A stretch of DNA of 45,312 bases, from the NCBI GenBank assembly GCA_946411835.1, contig CAMKFK010000009.1:1-45312 (forward strand), read 5' to 3'. Under the pieces are notes generated by a model. The model ran no database searches, was not told the DNA's origin, and saw only the letters and a list, made by a program, of their open reading frames with translations. A program made the position numbers and the translations under genes. Below, piece by piece: positions 15,656-24,132 of the stretch; positions within the stretch are counted from its first letter, which is position 1; every line of letters starts with the position of its first letter. This DNA comes from an uncultured Clostridia bacterium (GTDB taxonomy: Bacteria; Bacillota; Clostridia; Oscillospirales; Oscillospiraceae).

Positions 15656-16324
15656 ATGCAGATTGCACCGTTATTGAACATTGGGCGCGGCGTGACCGCA
15701 CTCATTGGCGGCGGCGGCAAGACGACGCTACTCTATACGCTCGCGGATGAGATGCGCGCAAAGGGGACGGTCATGCTCTGCACCTCGACGCACATCCGCA
15801 TTCCGAAGCAGTATCCGCTTGTGATCGGCGGCGCGGACGCGCTGCGCGCGGCGCTTGCATCCCACGGTGCCGTCTGTGCCGGAACGCCCGCCGAAAGCGG
15901 CAAGCTGACCGCGCCATCGATGTCATTTGAAGAATTGGCAGCGCTTGCGGACTACGTGCTTGTCGAGGCGGACGGCTCGCGCGGTCTTCCGCTCAAGGCG
16001 CACGCGCCACACGAGCCAGTCATTCCGCCGAATGCACAGCGCGTGGTGCTTGTCGTCGGCGTGGACGGCTTCGGCAAGCCTGTGCGCGAGGTCTGCCATC
16101 GTTCGGATTCCTGGGCGGCGCGCGCAGGGGTCTCCGAAGACGCATTTGCAACGCCAGAGGGCGAGGCAAAGGTGATCCTTGCCGAGGGTTTCGGTGACCG
16201 CGTATTCATCAACAAAGTCGAATCCGCCGAGGGCTACGCCGCGACGGAAACACTGTCAAAACAGCTTTCCTGCCCTGTGATCGCAGGCAGCTTGCACAAG
16301 GGGGTATACACGTGCTTACGTTGA
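15656..16324 (+). CDS. yqeC: YqeC, selenium-dependent hydroxylase accessory protein
   Basis: This 222-residue P-loop protein matches the YqeC family (putative selenium-dependent hydroxylase accessory protein). The P-loop IGGGGKTTLL has K22; CTSTHIRIP and VLVEADGSRGLPLKAHAPHEPVIP (key parts EADGSRG and KAHAPHEPV) are strong family marks. The ATG follows the DUF3343 stop with no gap and the last 13 bases overlap yqeB, so translation is coupled. The family is known by co-occurrence with Se-dependent molybdenum hydroxylases; its reaction is not established. Confidence 0.93.
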   Translation: MQIAPLLNIGRGVTALIGGGGKTTLLYTLADEMRAKGTVMLCTSTHIRIPKQYPLVIGGADALRAALASHGAVCAGTPAESGKLTAPSMSFEELAALADYVLVEADGSRGLPLKAHAPHEPVIPPNAQRVVLVVGVDGFGKPVREVCHRSDSWAARAGVSEDAFATPEGEAKVILAEGFGDRVFINKVESAEGYAATETLSKQLSCPVIAGSLHKGVYTCLR

Positions 16325-17109
16325 TTCGCGGCGCTGGCGATATCGCCAGCGGCATCGCGCTGCGCCTGTACCGTGCGGGTTTTTCCGTCGTAATGACTGA
16401 GATCGAGCGTCCGACGACCATTCGCCGCACAGTCGCTTTTTCCGACGCGGTGGTAAGCGGCGAGCAGACCGTCGAGGACGTGACCGCGCTGCGCGCGGAA
16501 ACATGGGAGGAGGCGCGCCTCTATCTCGATCAGGGAAACATTCCTGTCCTCGTTGATCCCAATTGTGCCTGCCGCGACCAACTCAAGCCCGGCGCGCTCG
16601 TCGACGCCATTCTTGCCAAACGAAACCTCGGCACGGCGATCACCGATGCGCCGATTGTCGTCGGCGTTGGTCCTGGCTTCGCGGCGGGCGTGGACTGTCA
16701 CGCCGTGGTCGAAACCATGCGCGGGCACACGCTCGGGCGCGTCTGCTACGAAGGTTCAGCGCTCCCAAACACTAACATCCCCGGCCTCATCGGCGGCTTT
16801 GCGGGCGAGCGCGTCCTGCGCGCCCCCGCAGACGGCGTGTTTGAGAGCTCGCATCGGATCGGCGACCTCGTCGAGGCGGGCGACACGATCGGATTTGTCG
16901 CAGGAAAGCCGATGCAGGCAACCATCTCTGGCGTACTGCGCGGGCTGCTGGCCAACGGCGTACCGGTGAAACAGGGCATGAAATCCGGTGACGTCGACCC
17001 GCGCGGTAAAGTGGAGTACTGCGACCTTGCCTCCGACAAGGCGCTCGCTGTCGGCGGCGGTGTATTGGAGGCGATTCTGCATTTTGAGGCGATGAAGCAT
17101 GGAAAATGA
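16312..17109 (+). CDS. yqeB: YqeB, selenium-dependent molybdenum cofactor protein (EF2563 family)
   Basis: This 265-residue protein matches the EF2563/YqeB family, linked with the maturation of Se-dependent molybdenum hydroxylases. It begins LIRGAGDIASGIALRLYRAG, an NAD-binding-like start, and shows CACRDQLKPGALVDAILAK in part (DQLKPGALVDAI), then VGVGPGFAAGVDCHAVVETMRGH in part (GPGFAAGVDCH) and a C-terminal LAVGGGVLEAIL. The GTG start at 16312 lies inside yqeC and is preceded by AAGGGGGT. It overlaps selD by 11 bases. Its exact reaction is unknown. Confidence 0.93.
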   Translation: MLTLIRGAGDIASGIALRLYRAGFSVVMTEIERPTTIRRTVAFSDAVVSGEQTVEDVTALRAETWEEARLYLDQGNIPVLVDPNCACRDQLKPGALVDAILAKRNLGTAITDAPIVVGVGPGFAAGVDCHAVVETMRGHTLGRVCYEGSALPNTNIPGLIGGFAGERVLRAPADGVFESSHRIGDLVEAGDTIGFVAGKPMQATISGVLRGLLANGVPVKQGMKSGDVDPRGKVEYCDLASDKALAVGGGVLEAILHFEAMKHGK

Positions 17110-18136
17110 AGTAAAGCTCACCAAGCTCGCCAAGTGCGCGGGCTGCGGCGCGAAGGTCGGCGCGGGCGTGCTTGCCCAGCTGCTCGGCGACATGAAGGTG
17201 CTGCGCGACCCCAATCTGCTCGTCGGCTTCGACAAAAGCGATGACGCGAGCGTCTACAAGGTCTCCGACGATCTCGCGCTCGTGCAGACGGTCGATTTCT
17301 TCCCGCCCATCTGCGACGACCCATACACCTTCGGGCAAATCGCCGCGACCAATGCGTTCTCTGACGTTTACGCCATGGGCGGCGAACCGAAGCTCGCGCT
17401 CAACATCATGGCGGTGCCGAAAGACATGCCCTCCGAGGCGGTGCATGAGATCCTGCGCGGCGGCTACGACAAGGCGTACGAGGCGGGTGCGATCATCACG
17501 GGCGGGCACAGCATTCTCGACGAAGAGCCGAAGTACGGTCTCGCCGTGACGGGCTTCGTCCACCCCGGTAAGGTGCTCACCAACAGCGGCGCGAAGCCGG
17601 GCGATGTGCTGCTGCTCACCAAGCCTCTCGGCATTGGCATTTTGACCACGGCGGCAAAGGTCGACATGGCCTCGGCGGAGAACATGTCGCATGCGGTCAA
17701 GCTGATGACGACGCTCAACAAAGGCGCGCGCGACGCGATGGTCCAATACCGCATCCACGCCTGCACGGATGTGACAGGCTTTTCGCTCATGGGACACGGG
17801 CTTGAAATGGCGCAGGGCAGCGACGTGGAGCTGCATTTGAACGTGGACGCCATCGACCTCATCGGCGAGGCGGTGGAGCTTGCCCGCATCGGCATATTGC
17901 CCGAGGGTATGTACCGCAACCGCAATTTTGCGGAAGCCTATGTTGACCCCGGCGCGGTCGAGCTCGCGCGGCAGGACGTGCTCTATGACCCGCAAACCTC
18001 CGGTGGGCTGCTGATCGCCGTCGATCCCGCCGACGCGGACGCGCTGTACGCGGAGCTCAAGACCGCCGTTCCTTCGTCACAGCGCATCGGCACGGCGGAG
18101 CCGTACCGCGGTGGCAAGCGGATCTTCCTGCGCTGA
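17099..18136 (+). CDS. selD: Selenide, water dikinase SelD
   Basis: This 345-residue enzyme makes selenophosphate from selenide and ATP. It shows the N-terminal KCAGCGAK, where C16 and K19 correspond to the catalytic Cys17 and Lys20 of Escherichia coli SelD; the position is cysteine, not selenocysteine. DFFPPICDDPYTFGQIAATNAFSDVYAMGG (key part GQIAATNAFSDVYAMGG), TGGHSI, and the C-terminal DVTGFSLMGHGLEMA and DPQTSGGLL are all present. Length is normal. It closes the operon. With no SelA or SelB seen, its product probably feeds the hydroxylase cofactor. Confidence 0.97.
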   Translation: MENEVKLTKLAKCAGCGAKVGAGVLAQLLGDMKVLRDPNLLVGFDKSDDASVYKVSDDLALVQTVDFFPPICDDPYTFGQIAATNAFSDVYAMGGEPKLALNIMAVPKDMPSEAVHEILRGGYDKAYEAGAIITGGHSILDEEPKYGLAVTGFVHPGKVLTNSGAKPGDVLLLTKPLGIGILTTAAKVDMASAENMSHAVKLMTTLNKGARDAMVQYRIHACTDVTGFSLMGHGLEMAQGSDVELHLNVDAIDLIGEAVELARIGILPEGMYRNRNFAEAYVDPGAVELARQDVLYDPQTSGGLLIAVDPADADALYAELKTAVPSSQRIGTAEPYRGGKRIFLR

Positions 18137-18161
18137 ATTGTTCCATTTTTTCGCGCGGGGC

Positions 18162-18190
18162 TTGACATGCAAGCCGTGATATTTTAGAAT
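18162..18190 (+). promoter_or_regulatory. Promoter of the yedE-yedF-PLP enzyme operon
   Basis: TTGACA at 18162-18167 and TAGAAT at 18185-18190 are 17 bases apart, so the selenium transport genes have their own start. The leader that follows has a small imperfect hairpin (GTTG, GGC and GCC, CAAT arms at about 18200-18218) before AAGGAG at 18221-18226. Confidence 0.75.
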
Positions 18191-18236
18191 GAACAATGGT
18201 TGTGGCAGTTGCCCAATCGGAAGGAGAAGATTAAAA

Positions 18237-19337
18237 ATGTCTAAACGCATCAATCCCTGGGTACTTATCACAGGCGTCGTGGTCGGTATCGCGGCAGTGC
18301 TGTTGACCGCGCTCGGCAACCCCGCCAACATGGGCTTCTGCATCGCTTGCTTCCTCCGGGACATCGCGGGCGCGACGCATCTGCAAACGGCGGCGCCCGT
18401 GCAGTATTTCCGCCCCGAGATCGTCGGCCTCGTGCTCGGCTCGACGATCATGTCCCTTGCTTCCAAGGAATTCAAGGCCCGTGCGGGTTCGTCTCCCGCG
18501 ACGCGCTTCATCCTCGGCGCGTTCGTGATGATCGGCGCGCTCGTGTTCCTCGGCTGCCCGCTGCGCATGGTCATCCGCATGGGCGGCGGCGACCTGAACG
18601 CCTTCGTCGGTCTGGTCGGTTTCTTCCTCGGCATCCTCATCGGCGTGTTCTTCCTCAAGAAGGGCTTCACGCTCAAGCGCACCTATGAGGTGACCAAGAC
18701 CGAGGGCTTTGCTCTCCCCGCGGTGCTTGTGCTCCTCTTCGTCCTCTTCCTCGCCGCGCCCGCGCTCTTTGCGTTCTCTGAAAGCGGCCCCGGCTCCAAG
18801 TTTGCTCCCGCCTTTGTGTCGCTGCTCGTGGCGCTCGTCGTCGGCGCGCTTTGTCAAAAGTCCCGTCTTTGCATGGTCGGCGGCATGCGCGATGCCGTGA
18901 TGTTCCGTGACTTCAACCTCATCTCCGGCTTTATCGCGATCTTTGTCACCGTGCTGCTCGGCAATGTCGTGCTGAGTAAGTTCACCGGCTTCTCGGCGCT
19001 CTCCCAGCCCATCTCACACTCCAGCGAGCTGTGGAACCTGCTGGGCATGGTGCTGGTCGGTTGGGGCAGTGTGCTGCTCGGCGGCTGCCCACTGCGCCAG
19101 CTCATCCTCGCGGGCGAGGGCAACGGCGACAGCGCCGTGACCGTGCTCGGCATGCTCGTCGGCGCGGCGTTCGCGCACAACTTCAAGCTCGCCGGCAGCG
19201 CGGACAGCGTCACGGACGGCGTGTACAAGGTCGGCGGCATCGCCACAACGGGCAAGGTCGCCGTGTTCATCGGCTTTGCCGTGTTGCTCGTCATTTCGCT
19301 GGTAAATTCTTCCATGCTGAAAAAGGAGGCCAAGTAA
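18237..19337 (+). CDS. yedE: YedE-family putative selenium transporter
   Basis: This 366-residue membrane protein of the YeeE/YedE family has about ten hydrophobic segments. It shows the paired family marks MGFCIACFLRDIAGA, LGCPLRMVIRMGGGDLNAF in part (GCPLRMVIRMGGGD), SRLCMVGGMRD and GGCPLRQLILAGEG, with the conserved cysteines that in the thiosulfate transporter YeeE relay the substrate. The ATG at 18237 follows AAGGAG by ten bases; a further in-frame ATG at 18189 overlaps the promoter and is rejected. It is followed by yedF one base after its stop. Selenium import is the family's assigned but largely inferred role. Confidence 0.93.
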   Translation: MSKRINPWVLITGVVVGIAAVLLTALGNPANMGFCIACFLRDIAGATHLQTAAPVQYFRPEIVGLVLGSTIMSLASKEFKARAGSSPATRFILGAFVMIGALVFLGCPLRMVIRMGGGDLNAFVGLVGFFLGILIGVFFLKKGFTLKRTYEVTKTEGFALPAVLVLLFVLFLAAPALFAFSESGPGSKFAPAFVSLLVALVVGALCQKSRLCMVGGMRDAVMFRDFNLISGFIAIFVTVLLGNVVLSKFTGFSALSQPISHSSELWNLLGMVLVGWGSVLLGGCPLRQLILAGEGNGDSAVTVLGMLVGAAFAHNFKLAGSADSVTDGVYKVGGIATTGKVAVFIGFAVLLVISLVNSSMLKKEAK

Positions 19338-19338
19338 T

Positions 19339-19545
19339 ATGATCGACGCAAGAGGTCAAAGCTGCCCCATCCCTGTCGTGATGGTGCAGGACGCCGTCAA
19401 GAAGGGCAACAATCCCGCGGAATTGCAGGTGAAGGTCGACGCCATGGTGTGCGTGGAGAACATTACCCGCTATGCTTCCTCGCAGGGTTATACCGTCAAG
19501 GTCGATGAAGCGGACGGCGAGTATACGCTCACGCTTAAAAAGTGA
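19339..19545 (+). CDS. yedF: YedF/TusA-like sulfur or selenium carrier
   Basis: This 68-residue protein is a SirA/TusA-fold carrier. It starts MIDARGQSCPIPVVM with the active C9-P10 dipeptide and ends in the KVDEADGEYTLTLKK strand. It is the N-terminal TusA-like part of YedF; the longer C-terminal DsrE-like domain found in some YedF proteins is absent. AAAGGAGG at the end of yedE serves as ribosome site. Between a YedE transporter and a PLP-dependent enzyme it probably passes persulfide or perselenide sulfur or selenium; this is inference from context. Confidence 0.92.
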   Translation: MIDARGQSCPIPVVMVQDAVKKGNNPAELQVKVDAMVCVENITRYASSQGYTVKVDEADGEYTLTLKK

Positions 19546-19553
19546 CCGCGCCC

Positions 19554-20690
19554 ATGATTTATCTGGACAACGCCGCGACTACATTGAAAAAGCCTCCCCA
19601 AGTCGGGGAGGCTGTTTTCCATGCACTCCAAACGCTCGGCAACAGCGCGCGCGGCACCCATGAGGGCGCGTTGGGCGCGTCGCACGCGATTTACGACGCG
19701 CGGGTGAAGCTGGCTGCCTTGTTCGGCTGTGCGCGCCCCGACCATGTCGTGTTCACGAGCGGCATCACGGAGGCGCTGAACATCGCCCTCTGCGGCCTGC
19801 TGGATGCGGGCGATCACGCAATTTCCACCGACCTGGAGCACAACTCCGTCCTTCGCCCACTCTACCGTCTGGAAGCGGAGCGCGGCGTCGCGGTGGACTT
19901 TGTCCCCGCCGACCGGCAGGGCAACGTCGACTACGCCGACTTTGAGCGCCTCATGCGCCCCAACACAAAGCTGATCGTCTGCACCCACGCGTCCAACCTG
20001 ACCGGCAACATGGTTGACATAAAGCAAATTTCCGATATCACGCGCGCCCATGGCGCACTGCTCGTCGTCGATGCCGCGCAGACGGCGGGAACGCGCGGCA
20101 TCGACATGGAAGCGCTCGGCGTCGACGTGTTGTGTTTCACTGGGCACAAGGGACTTTTGGGACCGCAGGGCACGGGCGGGCTGTGCATCCGCGCGGGCGT
20201 GGAGATTGCGCCGTTCAAGGTGGGCGGCACGGGCGTACAGACTTACAGTCAAACGCAGCCGGAGCAGTATCCGACGCGCCTGGAGGCGGGCACGCTCAAC
20301 GGTCACGGCATCGCGGGCCTTTCCGCCGCTGTAGATTATCTCAACAAAGTTGGCTTGAACGCCATCCGCGAGAAGGAAACCGCGCTCACGCGCCGGTTTT
20401 ACGAGGGCGTGCGCGCCATCCCCGGCGTCACGGTCTACGGTGACTTCTCTAACGACCGCGCCGCGATCGTCGCGCTCAACATCCGTGACCTCGGCTCCGG
20501 CGAGGTGTCGGACGCACTTTCGGAGGACTACGGAATCGCGACGCGCCCCGGCGCGCACTGCGCGCCGCGCCTCCATGAGGCGCTCGGCACCAAAGAACAG
20601 GGCGCGGTGCGCTTCAGCTTTTCCTGCTTTACCACAGAGGACGAGATCGACGCCGCCGTCGACGCGGTCAGTGAGCTTGCGGCGGAGTGA
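19554..20690 (+). CDS. Class V aminotransferase: cysteine desulfurase/selenocysteine lyase-like
   Basis: This 378-residue PLP enzyme frees S or Se from cysteine or selenocysteine. It begins MIYLDNAATT as the family does. HASNLTGNMVDI, VVDAAQTAGT, the PLP lysine in FTGHKGLLGPQGTGGL and the catalytic cysteine in RPGAHCAP are seen. A GTG at 19542 overlaps the yedF stop and would add four residues; ATG 19554 gives the standard start. Neither has a clear ribosome site, so coupling to yedF is likely. In this setting it should supply selenium for SelD. An odd feature is a strong hairpin within codons 13-20. Confidence 0.93.
   Translation: MIYLDNAATTLKKPPQVGEAVFHALQTLGNSARGTHEGALGASHAIYDARVKLAALFGCARPDHVVFTSGITEALNIALCGLLDAGDHAISTDLEHNSVLRPLYRLEAERGVAVDFVPADRQGNVDYADFERLMRPNTKLIVCTHASNLTGNMVDIKQISDITRAHGALLVVDAAQTAGTRGIDMEALGVDVLCFTGHKGLLGPQGTGGLCIRAGVEIAPFKVGGTGVQTYSQTQPEQYPTRLEAGTLNGHGIAGLSAAVDYLNKVGLNAIREKETALTRRFYEGVRAIPGVTVYGDFSNDRAAIVALNIRDLGSGEVSDALSEDYGIATRPGAHCAPRLHEALGTKEQGAVRFSFSCFTTEDEIDAAVDAVSELAAE
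19591..19617 (+). terminator. Terminator-like hairpin inside the start of the PLP enzyme gene
   Basis: AGCCTCCCC (19591-19599) pairs perfectly with GGGGAGGCT (19605-19613) over a 5-base loop, followed by GTTTT and preceded by AAAAA. It looks like an intrinsic terminator but lies within coding sequence, at codons 13-20. It could act as an attenuator when ribosomes are sparse. Confidence 0.55.
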
Positions 20691-20708
20691 ATATACGGCT
20701 TAAAATGG

Positions 20709-20732
20709 GAGTCTTGCTATACGGCAAGGCTC
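20709..20732 (+). terminator. Hairpin after the yedE operon
   Basis: GAGTCTTGC (20709-20717) pairs with GCAAGGCTC (20724-20732), one pair being G-T, over a 6-base loop. It lies 18 bases after the stop. The T run that follows is poor, so termination may be weak. Confidence 0.5.
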
Positions 20733-20778
20733 TCGTTCGTTATTTCGACAAAAGAATAATGCCGGATGCATTTTCCGA

Positions 20779-20806
20779 TTGCATTTTCACATTGATATGA
20801 TATAAT
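20779..20806 (+). promoter_or_regulatory. Promoter of the Se-dependent xanthine dehydrogenase gene
   Basis: TTGCAT at 20779-20784 and a perfect TATAAT at 20801-20806 are 16 bases apart in a local AT-rich stretch, 60 bases before the gene at 20868. The gene has AAAGAGGTG as ribosome site. Confidence 0.7.
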
Positions 20807-20867
20807 AAAATAAAATTCGTTAGGTCACCAAATTAATTTTCGGAAGAATCTTGCAAAGAGGTGCGTT

Positions 20868-23456
20868 ATGGCTGTATTTACGGTGAACGGCAATTTCGTC
20901 ACAGCCGAGAAAAACCAGAAGCTTTTGCGGTATCTCCGCGACACGCTACACCTCACGAGCGTCAAGGACGGATGCAGCGAGGGCGCGTGCGGCACCTGCA
21001 CCGTGATCATCGACGGCAAGGCGACCAAGGCATGCGTGCCGCAGACCGACAAGCTTGACGGCAAAAATGTTCTCACGGTCGAGGGACTCTCCGACTGGGA
21101 AAAGGACGTTTTTACCTACGCCTTCGGCGAGGCGGGCGCGGTGCAATGCGGCTTCTGCATCCCCGGCATGGTGATGTGCGCCAAGGCGCTCATCGACCAG
21201 AACCCCTCCCCCACGCGCGAGGAGGCAGCGTTTGCCATCCGCGGCAACATCTGCCGCTGCACGGGCTACGTCAAAATCCTCGACGGCATCCTGCTCGCGG
21301 CAAAGATCTTCCGCGATGGCAAGCTGCCTGAGGCGGGCGAAAACGATTATCAAGTCGGCTCGCGCGTCCACCGCATCGACGTGGCGGAAAAGGTGCAGGG
21401 CTACGGCAAGTACCCAGATGACATCTACGTTGACGGCATGTGCTACGGTAGCGCCGTGCGCAGCGAGTATCCCCGCGCGCGCGTGCTCTCGATTGACACG
21501 AGCGAAGCAGAGGCGCTGCCCGACGTCGTGTGTGTGCTGACGGCGAAAGACATCCCCGGCAAGAACTACGTCGGGCATATCAAAAAAGACCAGCCGACGC
21601 TGATTCCCGTCGGCGAGATTACGCACTACCTTGGCGACTCGGTCGCGCTCGTGTGCGCGAAAGACATGGAGACGCTGGAGGCGGCGAAAAAGCTCGTCAA
21701 GGTGGAGTACGAAGTGCTTCCCGCCGTCCACAACCCCACGGAGTCCGCAGCGGCGGACGCGCCCTTGGTCTTCGAGACCGACGAGAACAACGTGCAGGCG
21801 CACAAGCACGTCTCCCGCGGTGATGCGGCGGGCGCAATCGCAAAGAGCAAATACGTTCTCCACGAGCGCTTTGAAACGCCGTGGACGGAGCATGCGTTCC
21901 TTGAGCCAGAGTGTTGTGTGGCACTGCCTCTTGAAAACGGTGGCGTGAAGCTGCTGACCACCGACCAAAGCTCGCATACGACGCTCCATGAGTGCGCGAC
22001 GATGCTCGGCGTAGACTTTGAGCATTGCCTCGTCGAAAACCAGCTCGTCGGCGGCGGCTTCGGTGGAAAAGAGGATATGTCGGTGCAGCACCACGCGGCG
22101 CTGATTGCCTATGTCGCCAAGGTGCCGGTCAAGGTCAAGCTGACGCGCGCGGAATCCATCCTCATCCACCCCAAGCGCCACCCGTTCTGGATGGACTTCA
22201 CAATGGGCTGCGATGAAAACGGCATTATTCAGGGCGTCAAGGCAAGCGTCATGTCCGACACAGGTGCGTTCGCCTCCCTCGGCGGACCCGTGCTGGAGCG
22301 CGCCTGCACACACGCCGCGGGGCCGTATGCCTACGAAAACTTTGAGATCACCGGCGACGCCTACTATACGAACAACCCACCTGCGGGCGCGTTCCGCGGC
22401 TTTGGCGTGACGCAGACCTGCTTTGCCACCGAAACGCTTTTGAACATGATGGCGGACAAGGTCGGCATTTCGCCGTGGGAAATACGATACCGCAACGCCA
22501 TCCGTCCCGGCGGCGTGTTGCCGAACGGCCAGATCGTCGGTCCGGAGACGGGCTTGGTCGAAACGCTCGAAGCGGTCAAGCCCTATTATGACGAAGCAGT
22601 CAAAAACGGCGATCCCGTCGGCCTTGCCTGCGCGATGAAGAACGCGGGCGTCGGCGTGGGGCTTCCCGACTGGGGCCGCGCGAAACTCATCATCGAGGAC
22701 GACGCGAAGGTACATATCTACTCCGGCGCAAGCTGCATCGGGCAGGGGCTCGGCACGGTGCTGACGCAGATGGTTGTCACCAACGCCGGCATCCATCCCG
22801 TCGATATCGTCTACGAGCGCAGCAACACCTGGATCGCGCCGGACTCCGGCGACACCTCTGGCTCGCGCCAGACGCTCATCACGGGCGAGGCGGTGCGCCG
22901 CGCCTGCGAAAAGCTGGTCGAAGCGCTCAAGGGCAAGACGCTCGCCGACCTCAAGGGGCGGGAGTTCTACGGCGAATACCTCGCCGCGACCGATCCGCTC
23001 GGTGCGGACAAGCCCAACCCCGTCTCCCACGTTGCCTACGGTTACGCGACGCAGCTGTGCATCCTTGACCGCGAGACCGGCAAGATCAAGCAGATGGTCG
23101 CCGCGCACGACGTCGGTAAGGCGGTCAATCCGCTGAGCTGCGAGGGACAGATCGAAGGCGGCGTCGTGATGTCGATGGGCTATGCGCTCACCGAACAGTA
23201 TCCGATCGACGACAACTGCAAGCCCACCGCGAAGTACGGCACGCTCGGTCTCTTCCGTGCACCCGACGTGCCGCCGGTCAAGGCGATCGTGGTCGACAAG
23301 CCGGGACTCAATATGGCGAACGGCGCCATCGGCATCGGAGAGATTACGTCGATCCCCACCGCGCCCGCCATCGCGGACGCGTACTTCCGGCTCGACGGCG
23401 AGCGGCGGTTCAGCTTGCCGTTGGAGGGTACGCCGTATTCAAGAAAAAAGAAATAA
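20868..23456 (+). CDS. Selenium-dependent xanthine dehydrogenase (fused [2Fe-2S] and molybdenum domains)
   Basis: This 862-residue molybdenum hydroxylase fits TIGR03311 (selenium-dependent xanthine dehydrogenase). Residues 1-155 carry two [2Fe-2S] clusters (CSEGACGTC, then QCGFCIPG and CRCTGY). The molybdenum part follows with no FAD domain between, as in this family: NQLVGGGFGGKEDM, PAGAFRGFGVTQ, GQGLGTVL and the catalytic glutamate E825 in GIGEITS. Selenium in this group is a labile ligand of molybdenum, so no selenocysteine codon is expected and none is seen. It should hydroxylate a purine, with electrons leaving through a separate partner. It converges on mocA at a shared terminator. Confidence 0.95.
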   Translation: MAVFTVNGNFVTAEKNQKLLRYLRDTLHLTSVKDGCSEGACGTCTVIIDGKATKACVPQTDKLDGKNVLTVEGLSDWEKDVFTYAFGEAGAVQCGFCIPGMVMCAKALIDQNPSPTREEAAFAIRGNICRCTGYVKILDGILLAAKIFRDGKLPEAGENDYQVGSRVHRIDVAEKVQGYGKYPDDIYVDGMCYGSAVRSEYPRARVLSIDTSEAEALPDVVCVLTAKDIPGKNYVGHIKKDQPTLIPVGEITHYLGDSVALVCAKDMETLEAAKKLVKVEYEVLPAVHNPTESAAADAPLVFETDENNVQAHKHVSRGDAAGAIAKSKYVLHERFETPWTEHAFLEPECCVALPLENGGVKLLTTDQSSHTTLHECATMLGVDFEHCLVENQLVGGGFGGKEDMSVQHHAALIAYVAKVPVKVKLTRAESILIHPKRHPFWMDFTMGCDENGIIQGVKASVMSDTGAFASLGGPVLERACTHAAGPYAYENFEITGDAYYTNNPPAGAFRGFGVTQTCFATETLLNMMADKVGISPWEIRYRNAIRPGGVLPNGQIVGPETGLVETLEAVKPYYDEAVKNGDPVGLACAMKNAGVGVGLPDWGRAKLIIEDDAKVHIYSGASCIGQGLGTVLTQMVVTNAGIHPVDIVYERSNTWIAPDSGDTSGSRQTLITGEAVRRACEKLVEALKGKTLADLKGREFYGEYLAATDPLGADKPNPVSHVAYGYATQLCILDRETGKIKQMVAAHDVGKAVNPLSCEGQIEGGVVMSMGYALTEQYPIDDNCKPTAKYGTLGLFRAPDVPPVKAIVVDKPGLNMANGAIGIGEITSIPTAPAIADAYFRLDGERRFSLPLEGTPYSRKKK

Positions 23457-23478
23457 CGCGCAAAGCGCGTTATTTCTT
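23448..23478. terminator. Bidirectional terminator shared by convergent xanthine dehydrogenase and mocA
   Basis: AAGAAATAACGCG (23448-23460) and CGCGTTATTTCTT (23466-23478) form a perfect 13-bp stem with loop CAAAG. The stem covers the stop codons of both convergent genes, so each gene's end encodes half the terminator. Confidence 0.85.
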
Positions 23479-24051
23479 CAGGTCATTGAGGGCTTGCGGC
23501 GTATCGACATCGATAAGCTCTTCTTTGTCGATCTCAAACAGCAGCAGGTCGTCTTCATGCTCGCGGATCACCGCGCTGCCGCCGACGTCACCCGTGAGGG
23601 CGCTCAGCGCCGGAAAGTATTTCGCCGGAAAGACGCACGGGTTTCCGCGTTTTCCGCCGTGCGACGCGCCGACGATATGGTCGGGGTGCGCGCGGTAGAA
23701 GGCGAGCAGCGCCGCGATGCTCTCGCGACGCAGCAGCGGCTGGTCGGAGACGAGATACAAGATTGCGTCACACTCGCCCTTCAGCGCCTCGGTGCCGAGA
23801 CGCACCGTGCGGCTTAAGCCGTCCTCTGGGCGGTCGTTGCGGATACAGCGAAAGCCATGGCGCATCGCGAGCATCTCCACCTCGTCGTACTGCGTCACGA
23901 CGCAGGCGGCGGAGAGCTTTTCGATCGGCACGGCGTCGAGCGCACGCTCGATGAGCGTTTTTCCGTCCACGGCGGCGGAAAGTTTGTTTTCTCCGAACCG
24001 CGCCGCGTTTCCCGCCGCCATGACGACGCATCCGATGGAATGTTCTTTCAT
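23470..24051 (-). CDS. mocA: Molybdenum cofactor cytidylyltransferase MocA
   Basis: This 193-residue nucleotidyltransferase joins CMP to molybdopterin to give the cytosine dinucleotide cofactor used by xanthine dehydrogenase-type enzymes. The MobA-like start VVMAAGNAARFGENKL carries the nucleotide-binding GxAxRxGxxK pattern; LYLVSDQPLL with the metal-binding Asp, and HGGKRGNPCVFPAKYF fit the family. The ATG at 24051 follows GGGTGAT by five bases; a TTG six codons upstream is less likely. It lies between the two hydroxylase units on the opposite strand and serves both. Confidence 0.93.
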   Translation of the reverse strand: MKEHSIGCVVMAAGNAARFGENKLSAAVDGKTLIERALDAVPIEKLSAACVVTQYDEVEMLAMRHGFRCIRNDRPEDGLSRTVRLGTEALKGECDAILYLVSDQPLLRRESIAALLAFYRAHPDHIVGASHGGKRGNPCVFPAKYFPALSALTGDVGGSAVIREHEDDLLLFEIDKEELIDVDTPQALNDLKK

Positions 24052-24068
24052 CTTATCACCCGCTTTCA

Positions 24069-24097
24069 ATGTAGCAAATTTAGTATAAACAAGTCAA
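24069..24097 (-). promoter_or_regulatory. Probable mocA promoter
   Basis: On the minus strand TTGACT (24092-24097) and CTACAT (24069-24074) are 17 bases apart. The start of transcription would fall close to the ribosome site, leaving a very short leader. The three-subunit hydroxylase promoter on the plus strand must lie in the same 81 bases (24052-24132). Confidence 0.45.
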
Positions 24098-24132
24098 CCA
24101 TTTTTTACTCTCTCATAAGGAGGGCTCACGCC

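Noticed and set aside
18189-18236. Upstream ATG extension of yedE (NNGCGSCPIG)
   Set aside because: The ATG overlaps the -10 region of the likely promoter and the strong AAGGAG at 18221 points to the ATG at 18237.
20946-23108. 720-codon open frame opposite the Se-dependent xanthine dehydrogenase
   Set aside because: Antisense shadow; the plus strand encodes a complete, motif-rich enzyme over the same bases.
17099-23456. Selenocysteine codons in SelD or the Se-dependent xanthine dehydrogenase
   Set aside because: No in-frame TGA is present; SelD has cysteine at the active site and selenium in this hydroxylase family is a labile ligand.
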